64,000 bases of DNA from Cellvibrionaceae bacterium (GTDB taxonomy: Bacteria > Pseudomonadota > Gammaproteobacteria > Pseudomonadales > Cellvibrionaceae): positions 1-64,000 of the forward strand of contig JANQJP010000002.1 of the NCBI GenBank assembly GCA_028281575.1, read 5' to 3'. The notes below the pieces were generated by a model. The model had not been told where the DNA came from. It saw only the letters and a list, made by a program, of their open reading frames with translations, and did not search any database. Shown piece after piece: positions 38,153 to 45,492 of this stretch; position 1 is the stretch's first letter; each line of letters opens with the position of its first letter. The translations under genes were made by a program, and so were the position numbers.

Positions 38153-39079
38153 ATGTTCAGATTGTTGTTTAAGAGGCGCCGTTGGCACCCCAAGTACTGG
38201 CTGTTAGCAACGCTTCTCTTTTTTGCCTGGTGCGCAACGCGGCTGCCTTACGGTTGGCTGCTCGCTTTCGCTCCGGGGTTTGGCAGGTTTATTTATGCAG
38301 TTTCGAAAAAAGTTCGCTATGTGACTTACTGCAATGTTCGCGCTTGTTTCCCACACCTGAATGAACAAGAGCTGGAGGCGTTTGTAAAAGAAACAGCAGA
38401 GGAACTCGGCTTCTCGTTTCTGGAAACATTTATTGTATGGTTTCGTGATACCCATACTTTTTTTGAGAGTCGCTGTGCGGTGGAGGGTGAACAGCATCTC
38501 TACGACGCCATTCAAAGTGATAAAGGCATTATATTGCTGGCGTGCCACTTTGGCAGCGTAGATGTGAATGGCGCTTTGTTGTCGCAGTTGGATGTTCAAG
38601 GCAGGTCGCTTATAGGGACTTTTCGACAGACGGATGATGTGATTAATGATTTTCTCGGTCAGGTGCGGGGCAAATATTGTGATCAAATGATTTCTGCCGC
38701 TGATCAACGAGCTATGGTTCGGGCACTCAGGAACAAAAGTATTATCTGGTATGCACCTGATATCGAAGTGAAAAACAAGAATTCGGTGTTCGTCGATTTT
38801 ATGAATGTGAAGGCTTCGACAACTTTGGCCACGGCGAGACTGGCGCGCGCTGGCAGGGCGCTGGTGCTTCCCTATACGCACTATCGGGAAAGCAATGCGC
38901 CGCACTACCGAATTAAGATATTCCCACCTTTAGAAGACTTCCCTACGGAGGACTTTGAGTGTGATACACAGCGTGTTAACGCCGCGATTGAAACGATGAT
39001 AGCCCCCTATCCGCAGCGCTATTGGTGGGCGATCAAGCGATTTAAGCGCCGCCCCTCAGGGGAACCAGGAATATACTGA
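38153..39079 (+). CDS. lpxL: Lipid A lauroyl-type acyltransferase (LpxL/HtrB family)
   Basis: Membrane-anchored late acyltransferase adding a secondary acyl chain to Kdo2-lipid IVA. The 308 residues have an N-terminal hydrophobic anchor (about 16-33), the catalytic HX4D motif in LACHFGSVDVNGALL near residue 137, and the family's IIWYAPDIEVKNKNSVFVDF region near 198. The length equals LpxL of E. coli (306). The gene is monocistronic, upstream of rpsB. Which acyl chain it uses cannot be told from sequence. Confidence 0.9.
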   Translation: MFRLLFKRRRWHPKYWLLATLLFFAWCATRLPYGWLLAFAPGFGRFIYAVSKKVRYVTYCNVRACFPHLNEQELEAFVKETAEELGFSFLETFIVWFRDTHTFFESRCAVEGEQHLYDAIQSDKGIILLACHFGSVDVNGALLSQLDVQGRSLIGTFRQTDDVINDFLGQVRGKYCDQMISAADQRAMVRALRNKSIIWYAPDIEVKNKNSVFVDFMNVKASTTLATARLARAGRALVLPYTHYRESNAPHYRIKIFPPLEDFPTEDFECDTQRVNAAIETMIAPYPQRYWWAIKRFKRRPSGEPGIY

Positions 39080-39095
39080 CAAACGGTAAAGTGTC

Positions 39096-39133
39096 TTTCT
39101 CTTTTTGTATGGATATGGTATAAAGCGCGCCCC
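39096..39133 (+). promoter_or_regulatory. Probable rpsB-tsf promoter with GC-rich discriminator
   Basis: TATAAA (39119-39124) is preceded by TGG, an extended -10 pattern, with a weak TTTCTC-like -35 17 nt upstream. Directly after it is GCGCGCCCC, a GC-rich discriminator typical of stringently controlled ribosomal promoters. It would leave a leader of about 130 nt before rpsB, consistent with S2 autoregulation known in other gammaproteobacteria. Confidence 0.45.
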
Positions 39134-39264
39134 GAATATATCGGGTAAACGACACACACGTATCGGCACACATGCCAGGGTGCTCTTCAACCAGTATTGC
39201 AGTGGGTGAGGGGTTGGTTATGTGGGATGCGTGGAAGAACTAACCCTAAAAAAGGTAACGACTT

Positions 39265-40020
39265 ATGCCACAGGTAAGCATGCGCGATATGCTCCAGGCT
39301 GGTGTGCATTTTGGCCACCAAACGCGCTATTGGAACCCGAAGATGGGGCAATTCATCTTTGGTTCTCGCAACAAAATTCATATTATTAATCTCGAGCACA
39401 CTGTGCCCAAGTTTAACGAAGCGCTCGCTATCGTTAAGCAGATGGCGGCTCAAAAAAAGAAAATCCTTTTTGTCGGAACAAAACGTTCAGCGCGCAAGGC
39501 AATTAAAGAGCAGGCCGAACGCTCCGGTATGCCGTACGTCAGCCATCGTTGGTTGGGCGGTATGCTCACAAACTACAAAACGATCCGTGCATCGATTCGC
39601 CGCTATCGCGAGCTTCAGGCGCAGGCAGCTGACGGTACTTTCGAAAAACTCACCAAAAAAGAAGCGCTTATGCGCACGCGCATGATGGAAAAGCTCGAGC
39701 TTTCGATTGGTGGTATCAAAGATATGGGCGGTCTGCCCGATGCGATGTTCGTTGTTGATGTCGACCATGAGCGTATCGCCATTCAAGAGGCAAACAAGCT
39801 CGGAATTCCCGTCATTGGTGTTGTAGATACAAACAGCAATCCTGAAGGAATAGATTACGTTATCCCCGGCAATGACGACGCTATTCGCGCTATCAAGCTT
39901 TTTACCGCGGCGCTCGCCGACGCGTGTCTAGAGGGTATTGCCGAGCACGCTGAAGTTCCCAACAAAGATGAGTTTGTTGAAGTAAGCGACGAACAACCCG
40001 CCGCGGGCGAACAAGCGTAA
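39265..40020 (+). CDS. rpsB: 30S ribosomal protein S2
   Basis: Small-subunit ribosomal protein. The 251 residues begin [27 protein letters not shown] (split), contain [13 protein letters not shown] near residue 97 and the [15 protein letters not shown] and [19 protein letters not shown] signatures near 155-190. AAAAAGG provides a ribosome-binding site. It forms the classic rpsB-tsf pair with the gene downstream. Confidence 0.98.
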   Translation: MPQVSMRDMLQAGVHFGHQTRYWNPKMGQFIFGSRNKIHIINLEHTVPKFNEALAIVKQMAAQKKKILFVGTKRSARKAIKEQAERSGMPYVSHRWLGGMLTNYKTIRASIRRYRELQAQAADGTFEKLTKKEALMRTRMMEKLELSIGGIKDMGGLPDAMFVVDVDHERIAIQEANKLGIPVIGVVDTNSNPEGIDYVIPGNDDAIRAIKLFTAALADACLEGIAEHAEVPNKDEFVEVSDEQPAAGEQA

Positions 40021-40057
40021 TTTGTCATAAATAAACGCTAGAATGCTTTGGGCCCCT

Positions 40058-40093
40058 TGGACCTGATACTCAGGTCCATCATTCCTATTTTTT
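40058..40093 (+). terminator. Attenuator-like hairpin between rpsB and tsf
   Basis: TGGACCTGA (40058-40066) and TCAGGTCCA (40070-40078) form a 9-bp stem with a 3-nt loop, followed by a pyrimidine-rich tract ending in six T. A partial terminator between rpsB and tsf is known in E. coli and would adjust EF-Ts relative to S2. Confidence 0.65.
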
Positions 40094-40120
40094 CAAACTG
40101 CGACTTAGAGGACAGATCGA

Positions 40121-40993
40121 ATGGCAGTTTCTGCAGCTTTAGTAAAAGAATTGCGTGAACGCACTGGTTTAGGCATGTTGGAGTGTAAAAAAGCTCTGGC
40201 TGAATCGGATGGTGATGTTGATCTCGCCATCGAAAACTTGCGCAAGGCATCAGGTCTTAAGGCAGCGAAGAAAGCAGGTCGCACAGCCGCTGATGGTGTT
40301 GTTGCTGCAAAAGTTGCTGAAGATGGAAGCTATGGTGTAGCGCTTGAAATTAACAGTGAGACCGACTTTGTTGCGCGCGATGATGGCTTTTTGGCCTTCG
40401 TGAATGAGGTTTTAGAAAAAGCTTTCGCAGAAAAAGCCGCATCGGTAGAAGCACTTGTCGACGACGCACTTGAAGCTAAGCGTCAAGAACTCGTGCAAAA
40501 GATCGGCGAGAACATCGGTATTCGCAGAGTTAAGTTGCTCAGTGCTGAAGAGGGGATTGTCGGTACCTATGTTCACTCTAATAACCGCATTGCTGTGCTC
40601 ACTGAGCTGAAAGGTGGTAGCAGCGATGTTGCTAAAGATGTGGCGATGCACGTGGCCGCTTCCAACCCGCAAGTGGTTCGTCCCGAAGATATGCCAGAAG
40701 AGCTATTGGAAAAAGAAAAAGAAGTTATCAAGGCCCAGCCGGACATGGAAGGCAAGCCCGCTGAAATCGTGGAAAAAATGATGGGCGGCCGCATTAAGAA
40801 ATTCTTAAAAGAGAATAGTCTGATTGAGCAGCCGTTTGTCAAAAACCCGGAAATCACGGTGGGTAAACTAGTCAAAGATGCCGGTGCGGATGTCGTTTCG
40901 GTTGTTCGATTTGAAGTCGGTGAAGGCATTGAGAAGAAAGAGGAAGACTTTGCCGCAGAGGTGGCAGCACAAGTCGCAGCAACTAAAGTTTAA
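40121..40993 (+). CDS. tsf: Elongation factor Ts
   Basis: Nucleotide exchange factor for EF-Tu. The 290-residue product begins with the UBA-like [20 protein letters not shown] and has the EF-Tu-contact motif [13 protein letters not shown] near residue 78 and the HVAASNP region near 178. Length and sequence are typical. A strong terminator follows the gene, separating the rpsB-tsf unit from pyrH. Confidence 0.98.
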   Translation: MAVSAALVKELRERTGLGMLECKKALAESDGDVDLAIENLRKASGLKAAKKAGRTAADGVVAAKVAEDGSYGVALEINSETDFVARDDGFLAFVNEVLEKAFAEKAASVEALVDDALEAKRQELVQKIGENIGIRRVKLLSAEEGIVGTYVHSNNRIAVLTELKGGSSDVAKDVAMHVAASNPQVVRPEDMPEELLEKEKEVIKAQPDMEGKPAEIVEKMMGGRIKKFLKENSLIEQPFVKNPEITVGKLVKDAGADVVSVVRFEVGEGIEKKEEDFAAEVAAQVAATKV

Positions 40994-41039
40994 TTGCGAA
41001 TTCTTCAGTGATTTAGCGATATATTGACTGCAATGTACA

Positions 41040-41073
41040 GCAAAAAGGCGGGATATCTATCCCGCCTTTTTGC
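41040..41073. terminator. Strong Rho-independent terminator after tsf
   Basis: A perfect 34-nt palindrome: GCAAAAAGGCGGGATA (41040-41055), a 2-nt loop, and its complement ending CCTTTTTGC. The GC core and T5 tract end the rpsB-tsf transcript; the symmetric A5 makes it potentially bidirectional. Confidence 0.9.
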
Positions 41074-41118
41074 TGTTAAACTTCCGAAAATTTTTTTGCG
41101 CTTGATGGAGTTGATTTT

Positions 41119-41859
41119 ATGCCGTCCACACGGGACCGTAAGTACAAACGCATTTTATTAAAGCTCAGTGGCGAGCAGTTGATGGGCGATCAAGGTTTCG
41201 GCATTGATCCAAAAGTGCTCGATAAAATGGCGTTAGAAATCGGCCAGCTTGTTGGCATTGGTGTTCAGGTCGGCTTGGTAATTGGTGGCGGCAACCTGTT
41301 TCGCGGAGCGGCGTTAAGTCAGGCCGGGCTCGACCGTGTAACCGGCGATCACATGGGCATGCTCGCGACAGTCATGAATGCGCTGGCGATGCGCGATGCG
41401 CTGGAGCGTTCCAATATCAGTTCCAATGTCATGTCAGCGATTCCGATGTCTGGTGTTGTTGAGCATTATGATCGACGCAGAGCAATTAGGTTGCTGGAAA
41501 ACGGCGAGGTTGTGATTTTTTCTGCGGGCACAGGGAATCCTTTTTTTACCACCGACTCCGCCGCCTGTTTGCGCGCCATTGAGGTTGAAGCTGAGCTCGT
41601 TTTAAAGGCGACCAAAGTCGATGGTGTTTACACCGCTGATCCGCTCAAAGATCCATCTGCGACGCGCTACAGTCAGCTCAGTTACGATAAAGTGCTCAAC
41701 GATAAGCTCGGTGTTATGGACTTGACCGCCATATGTTTATGTCAGGATCACAATATGCCTGTACGTGTATTTCAGATGGATAAATCGGGCGCGCTATTAC
41801 GGATTGTTGTCGGTGAAGATGAAGGGACACTGATAGAAGAGGTAGCTGAAAATGCTTAA
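41119..41859 (+). CDS. pyrH: Uridylate kinase
   Basis: Hexameric UMP kinase of pyrimidine nucleotide synthesis. The 246 residues have the amino-acid-kinase N-terminal [13 protein letters not shown] near residue 14, [10 protein letters not shown] near 55, [16 protein letters not shown] near 78 and [16 protein letters not shown] near 135. It starts a translation-coupled run: frr begins inside its last 8 nt. Confidence 0.97.
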   Translation: MPSTRDRKYKRILLKLSGEQLMGDQGFGIDPKVLDKMALEIGQLVGIGVQVGLVIGGGNLFRGAALSQAGLDRVTGDHMGMLATVMNALAMRDALERSNISSNVMSAIPMSGVVEHYDRRRAIRLLENGEVVIFSAGTGNPFFTTDSAACLRAIEVEAELVLKATKVDGVYTADPLKDPSATRYSQLSYDKVLNDKLGVMDLTAICLCQDHNMPVRVFQMDKSGALLRIVVGEDEGTLIEEVAENA

Positions 41860-42409
41860 AGACATTAATAAAGACGCCGAAAGTCGTATGGGCAAGAGTA
41901 TAGAAGCCCTGGGAACGAATTTTAATAAGATTCGCACCGGCCGTGCGCACCCAAGCATTTTAGATGGTGTGATGGTTTCTTATTACGGAAGCGATACGCC
42001 GTTATCGCAGGTGGCGAATGTTTCTGTACTCGATGCACGTACGCTGTCAATTTCCGCGTGGGATAAAACCCTGGTGCCGGATATTGAAAAAGCGATTATG
42101 AAGTCCGACCTGGGACTTAATCCGGCGACCACGGGTGAGCTTATTCGCGTGCCCATGCCCCCGCTTACCGAAGAAACGCGCAAAGATTTTATCAAGCACG
42201 CCCGTGCCGAAGCCGAAGCGGCACGTGTCGCGATTCGCAATATTCGACGCGATGCTCTGGGCAGTGTCAAAGGTTTGCTTAAGGAGAAAGAAATCAGCGA
42301 GGACGACGATCGCCGCGCTCATGATGACATTCAAAAAATCACCGATCGTTATATAGAGCAAGTTGATAAGGCGCTCGCTGCGAAAGAAAAAGACTTGATG
42401 GAAATTTAA
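41852..42409 (+). CDS. frr: Ribosome recycling factor
   Basis: Splits post-termination ribosomes together with EF-G. The 185-residue length is exact for the family. The motifs [15 protein letters not shown] near residue 28, [22 protein letters not shown] near 95 (split over two helices) and the C-terminal [18 protein letters not shown] are diagnostic. It overlaps pyrH by 8 nt. Confidence 0.98.
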   Translation: MLKDINKDAESRMGKSIEALGTNFNKIRTGRAHPSILDGVMVSYYGSDTPLSQVANVSVLDARTLSISAWDKTLVPDIEKAIMKSDLGLNPATTGELIRVPMPPLTEETRKDFIKHARAEAEAARVAIRNIRRDALGSVKGLLKEKEISEDDDRRAHDDIQKITDRYIEQVDKALAAKEKDLMEI

Positions 42410-42421
42410 TCAAGAGTTTTC

Positions 42422-43171
42422 ATGCGGAGCACTTCTGTGGAAGTAAAGCCATTGCGACATATCGCCATCATAATGGATGGCAATAACCGCTGGGCAAAGC
42501 GTCAGGGCCGTTCTGGTATTGCGGGGCATCGTGTCGGTGTAGAGCGAATTCGCGATGTGCTCAATGCGTGTCGACGCGAAGGGATTGAAGCGCTTACCTT
42601 GTTTGCCTTTAGTAGTGAAAATTGGCGCCGACCGCCGAAAGAGGTCGAAGCGTTGATGAGTCTCTTTTATAACTACCTAAAAAAAGAAGCGCGCGAATTA
42701 TCTAAAGAATCCGTGCGGCTGCGGGTTATTGGCAGTCGCGAACGTTTTTCGCCAAAGTTGTTGCGCGCGATAGAAGAAGCTGAATCCATCGCTGCGGACG
42801 GCGAAGCCACCTTAACTATCGCTGCCGATTACGGTGGTTGTTGGGATATTACTCAAGCGGCTCAGCAGGTTGCTCAGGATGTTCTCGATGGACGACTGAG
42901 CCCTAGCGACATTTGCGAAGAGCATTTAACCAGCCACTTATCAACCCAGGGATTGCCGTCGCTCGATCTACTCATTCGCACTGGTGGCGAATATCGGATT
43001 AGTAATTTTTTGCTTTGGCAGGCGGCCTACGCAGAACTCTTTTTTAGCCCGGTCCTGTGGCCTGAGTTTGGCCCGGCAGAGCTAAAGCAAGCGGTAGATT
43101 GTTTTCGCAGCCGGGAGCGGCGTTTTGGTAAGACTTCAGATCAGCTGGCACGAGAGGCAAAGCGTGCTTAA
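42422..43171 (+). CDS. uppS: Undecaprenyl diphosphate synthase
   Basis: Cis-prenyltransferase that extends farnesyl diphosphate with isopentenyl units to the C55 lipid carrier for peptidoglycan and LPS. The 249 residues include the pyrophosphate-binding HIAIIMDGNNRWAKRQG near residue 12 (catalytic Asp in MDGN), LFAFSSENWRRP near 60 and LLIRTGGEYRISNFLLWQ near 183. It overlaps cdsA by 8 nt. Its isopentenyl substrate normally comes from the MEP pathway, whose dxr gene is missing from its usual place two genes downstream. Confidence 0.97.
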   Translation: MRSTSVEVKPLRHIAIIMDGNNRWAKRQGRSGIAGHRVGVERIRDVLNACRREGIEALTLFAFSSENWRRPPKEVEALMSLFYNYLKKEARELSKESVRLRVIGSRERFSPKLLRAIEEAESIAADGEATLTIAADYGGCWDITQAAQQVAQDVLDGRLSPSDICEEHLTSHLSTQGLPSLDLLIRTGGEYRISNFLLWQAAYAELFFSPVLWPEFGPAELKQAVDCFRSRERRFGKTSDQLAREAKRA

Positions 43172-43988
43172 ACAGCGTGTTATTACCGCATTCATATTGA
43201 TGTCGGTTTTCCTCGTACTCTTGTTTTTCTCTCCATGGTATAGCTTTGGCCTCTTTGTCGCGCTTATATTTGCTTTTGGCGCGTGGGAGTGGTCTGATCT
43301 CTCGGGCCTAGTCAGCTTTTCTCATAGAGTAGCTTATGTCACAGCGACAGTGCTTTTCACTGCAGGGGCTGCACTATGGACCGATTTTGCCCGTGACTTG
43401 GTTAACCTGCGACCCATTCTTCTAGTTGCGTGTGTTTTCTGGGTTTTGGCGTTTATCTGCGTTCAGAGTTTTCCCTCAAGTGCGGTGGTGTGGCGATCAG
43501 TGACGGTGCGCCTGGCTATGGGTTGGCTGGTGCTATCGCCGGCTTGGCTAGCGACGATGTATTTACGGAATCAGAACAATGGCGTACTGCTGGTTTTACT
43601 TTGTTTATTGATCGTTGCGGCGGCCGACGTAGGCGCGTACTTTAGTGGCAAGCGTTTTGGCCGGCGCAAGCTTGCGCCAGCGGTTAGCCCGAGTAAGTCC
43701 TGGGAGGGTGTTTGGGGAGGTCTGGTGCTCGCACTCGCCGTTGGAATCGCTTTTAATGCTGTGTTTGGTCACTCAAGTTGGCAGCCTTTGTTTTTGATTG
43801 TTGTTCCGGCAGCACTGATATCTGTGGTCGGCGACCTGTTTGAAAGCATGATTAAGCGTGTTCGTGGAATTAAAGATAGCGGTACTATATTGCCTGGACA
43901 CGGCGGTATTCTCGATCGAGTGGACGGCATGGTTGCGGCGGCGCCACTGTTCGCTTTATTTGTACTTGTCACTGGCTGGGCGCTTTAG
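43164..43988 (+). CDS. cdsA: Phosphatidate cytidylyltransferase
   Basis: Integral membrane enzyme forming CDP-diacylglycerol, the precursor of all phospholipids. GTG 43164, after GAGAGG and overlapping the uppS stop, gives 274 residues with seven to eight hydrophobic helices. The C-terminal CDP-alcohol signature SVVGDLFESMIKRVRGIKDS, then LPGHGGILDRVDG, is intact. In E. coli, Pseudomonas and most relatives the next gene is dxr; here rseP follows after 119 nt. Confidence 0.95.
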   Translation: MLKQRVITAFILMSVFLVLLFFSPWYSFGLFVALIFAFGAWEWSDLSGLVSFSHRVAYVTATVLFTAGAALWTDFARDLVNLRPILLVACVFWVLAFICVQSFPSSAVVWRSVTVRLAMGWLVLSPAWLATMYLRNQNNGVLLVLLCLLIVAAADVGAYFSGKRFGRRKLAPAVSPSKSWEGVWGGLVLALAVGIAFNAVFGHSSWQPLFLIVVPAALISVVGDLFESMIKRVRGIKDSGTILPGHGGILDRVDGMVAAAPLFALFVLVTGWAL

Positions 43989-44003
43989 GGCGTGGTGCTG
44001 ACC

Positions 44004-44090
44004 ATGAATGAGAAAAATGCTAGTGGCGAACCTATTGGCGTGTGCGCTGTCATAAACAGCATAAATAAACGCAGCCTATTTCAACTTTAA
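44004..44090 (+). other. 28-codon open frame in the cdsA-rseP gap
   Basis: An ATG frame (MNEKNASGEPIGVCAVINS...) of 28 codons occupies most of the 119-nt gap where dxr would stand. It has no strong ribosome-binding site. It contains an IGV tripeptide reminiscent of the Dxr N-terminus, but the match is too short to call a remnant. It may be chance. Confidence 0.15.
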
Positions 44091-44107
44091 CAACATAAGA
44101 AATCTCT

Positions 44108-45487
44108 ATGCTGGATTCATTCTTAATGACGGTCCTGTGGTTCTTGATTGCGATTAGCATACTTGTCGCAATTCACGAATACGGTCATTTTATCGTGGCC
44201 CGTCTTTGCGGAGTTAAAGTGCTGCGCTTTTCTATCGGCTTTGGTCCCCGGCTAATCCGTTATGAGGATAAGCAGGGTACCGAGTACGCGCTGTCGGCAA
44301 TTCCTCTCGGTGGTTATGTCAAGATGCTCGACGAGCGTGAAATGGAGGTAGAAGAAAACGAACTGCATCAGAGCTTCAATAGAAAGAGTGTCGGCAAACG
44401 TATCAGTATTGCCGCCGCAGGGCCAGCCGCGAATATTATTTTGGCTTTTTTGCTGTATTGGGCGATCTTCCTTAATGGTACTACTGCTCTATCGCCTGTT
44501 ATAGGTAAAGTCAAAAGCGATTCGCTTGCGGCGCAGGCGGGCCTTGCTGCAGGCCAGGAAATAATTTCAGTTGATGGCGAAGTGACGCGCAGTCGCAGGG
44601 ATGTTGCGCTGGCCCTGCTTAATCGCCTCGGGCAAACGGGTGAAATATCCATTGTCGCCACCTACCCAGAGTCGCAACATGAGGTCTCGAGGGGGCTGAC
44701 TTATGAATCCGCTGTCCTCATAGACAGTTGGATGAAGGGTGCCGAAGAGCCTGATCCTTTGGCAGGTTTGGGGATAAGTTTCTTTGTTCCCGAGAGCGAT
44801 ACATCCATTGCAGAAGTTTTGGAGGATAGCGCCGCGGCGGAGGCGGGTCTGCAAAATGGTGACCGCTTCGTTGAAATCCAGGGTCAGGCAGTGATTACTG
44901 GTGAAGACTGGGTAGATGTTGTTGCCGCAAACCCCGGAAATACATTGCGCGTAGTCGTTGATCGGGCTGGCAAGGAATGGGTAATAGATTTGACGCCGCG
45001 GCCCATTAAACAGGCTGACGGTGCAACTGTTGGTCAAGCGGGTGTGCTTATCAATCGCCACCCCTATCCGGCGGAAATGGTGCGCCGCCAGAGTTATTCC
45101 CTGTTCGACGCGGCTAAACAGGCGGGACTTGAGACCTGGGAAACTACCGGTTTCGTATTTCTTTCGCTAAAGAAGCTTATTGTTAATGAAATATCAATAA
45201 AAAACTTGAGTGGCCCGATTGGCATTGCTAAAGTGGCCGCCGATCAAGCTAAGTACGGCTTTTGGGCCTTTGTTTCTTTTTTAGCCCACATCAGTGTTGT
45301 GCTGGCAGTGCTCAATATTCTTCCTATTCCCGTGCTAGATGGCGGTCATATTTTGTTTTGTGTCGTGGAGTGGGTTAAAGGTAGTCCGCTTTCAGAGCGC
45401 ATACAGCTTTTAGGTGTGAAAGCAGGTATGGTTTTGCTGTTGTGCGTCATGGTGGTTGCCTTTTATAACGACATTCTGCGTCTTTAA
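44108..45487 (+). CDS. rseP: Site-2 zinc metalloprotease RseP
   Basis: Inner-membrane protease that cuts RseA within the membrane after site-1 cleavage, freeing sigma-E. The 459 residues have the zinc motif HEYGH (23-27) in the first helix, two periplasmic PDZ domains (about 110-290) and the third-ligand motif ILPIPVLDGGHI near residue 402. A GYVKM loop (IPLGGYVKML) lies near 75. It is adjacent to bamA and skp, sigma-E clients in relatives, and its substrate is encoded at 3242. Confidence 0.97.
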   Translation: MLDSFLMTVLWFLIAISILVAIHEYGHFIVARLCGVKVLRFSIGFGPRLIRYEDKQGTEYALSAIPLGGYVKMLDEREMEVEENELHQSFNRKSVGKRISIAAAGPAANIILAFLLYWAIFLNGTTALSPVIGKVKSDSLAAQAGLAAGQEIISVDGEVTRSRRDVALALLNRLGQTGEISIVATYPESQHEVSRGLTYESAVLIDSWMKGAEEPDPLAGLGISFFVPESDTSIAEVLEDSAAAEAGLQNGDRFVEIQGQAVITGEDWVDVVAANPGNTLRVVVDRAGKEWVIDLTPRPIKQADGATVGQAGVLINRHPYPAEMVRRQSYSLFDAAKQAGLETWETTGFVFLSLKKLIVNEISIKNLSGPIGIAKVAADQAKYGFWAFVSFLAHISVVLAVLNILPIPVLDGGHILFCVVEWVKGSPLSERIQLLGVKAGMVLLLCVMVVAFYNDILRL

Positions 45488-45492
45488 ACTTA

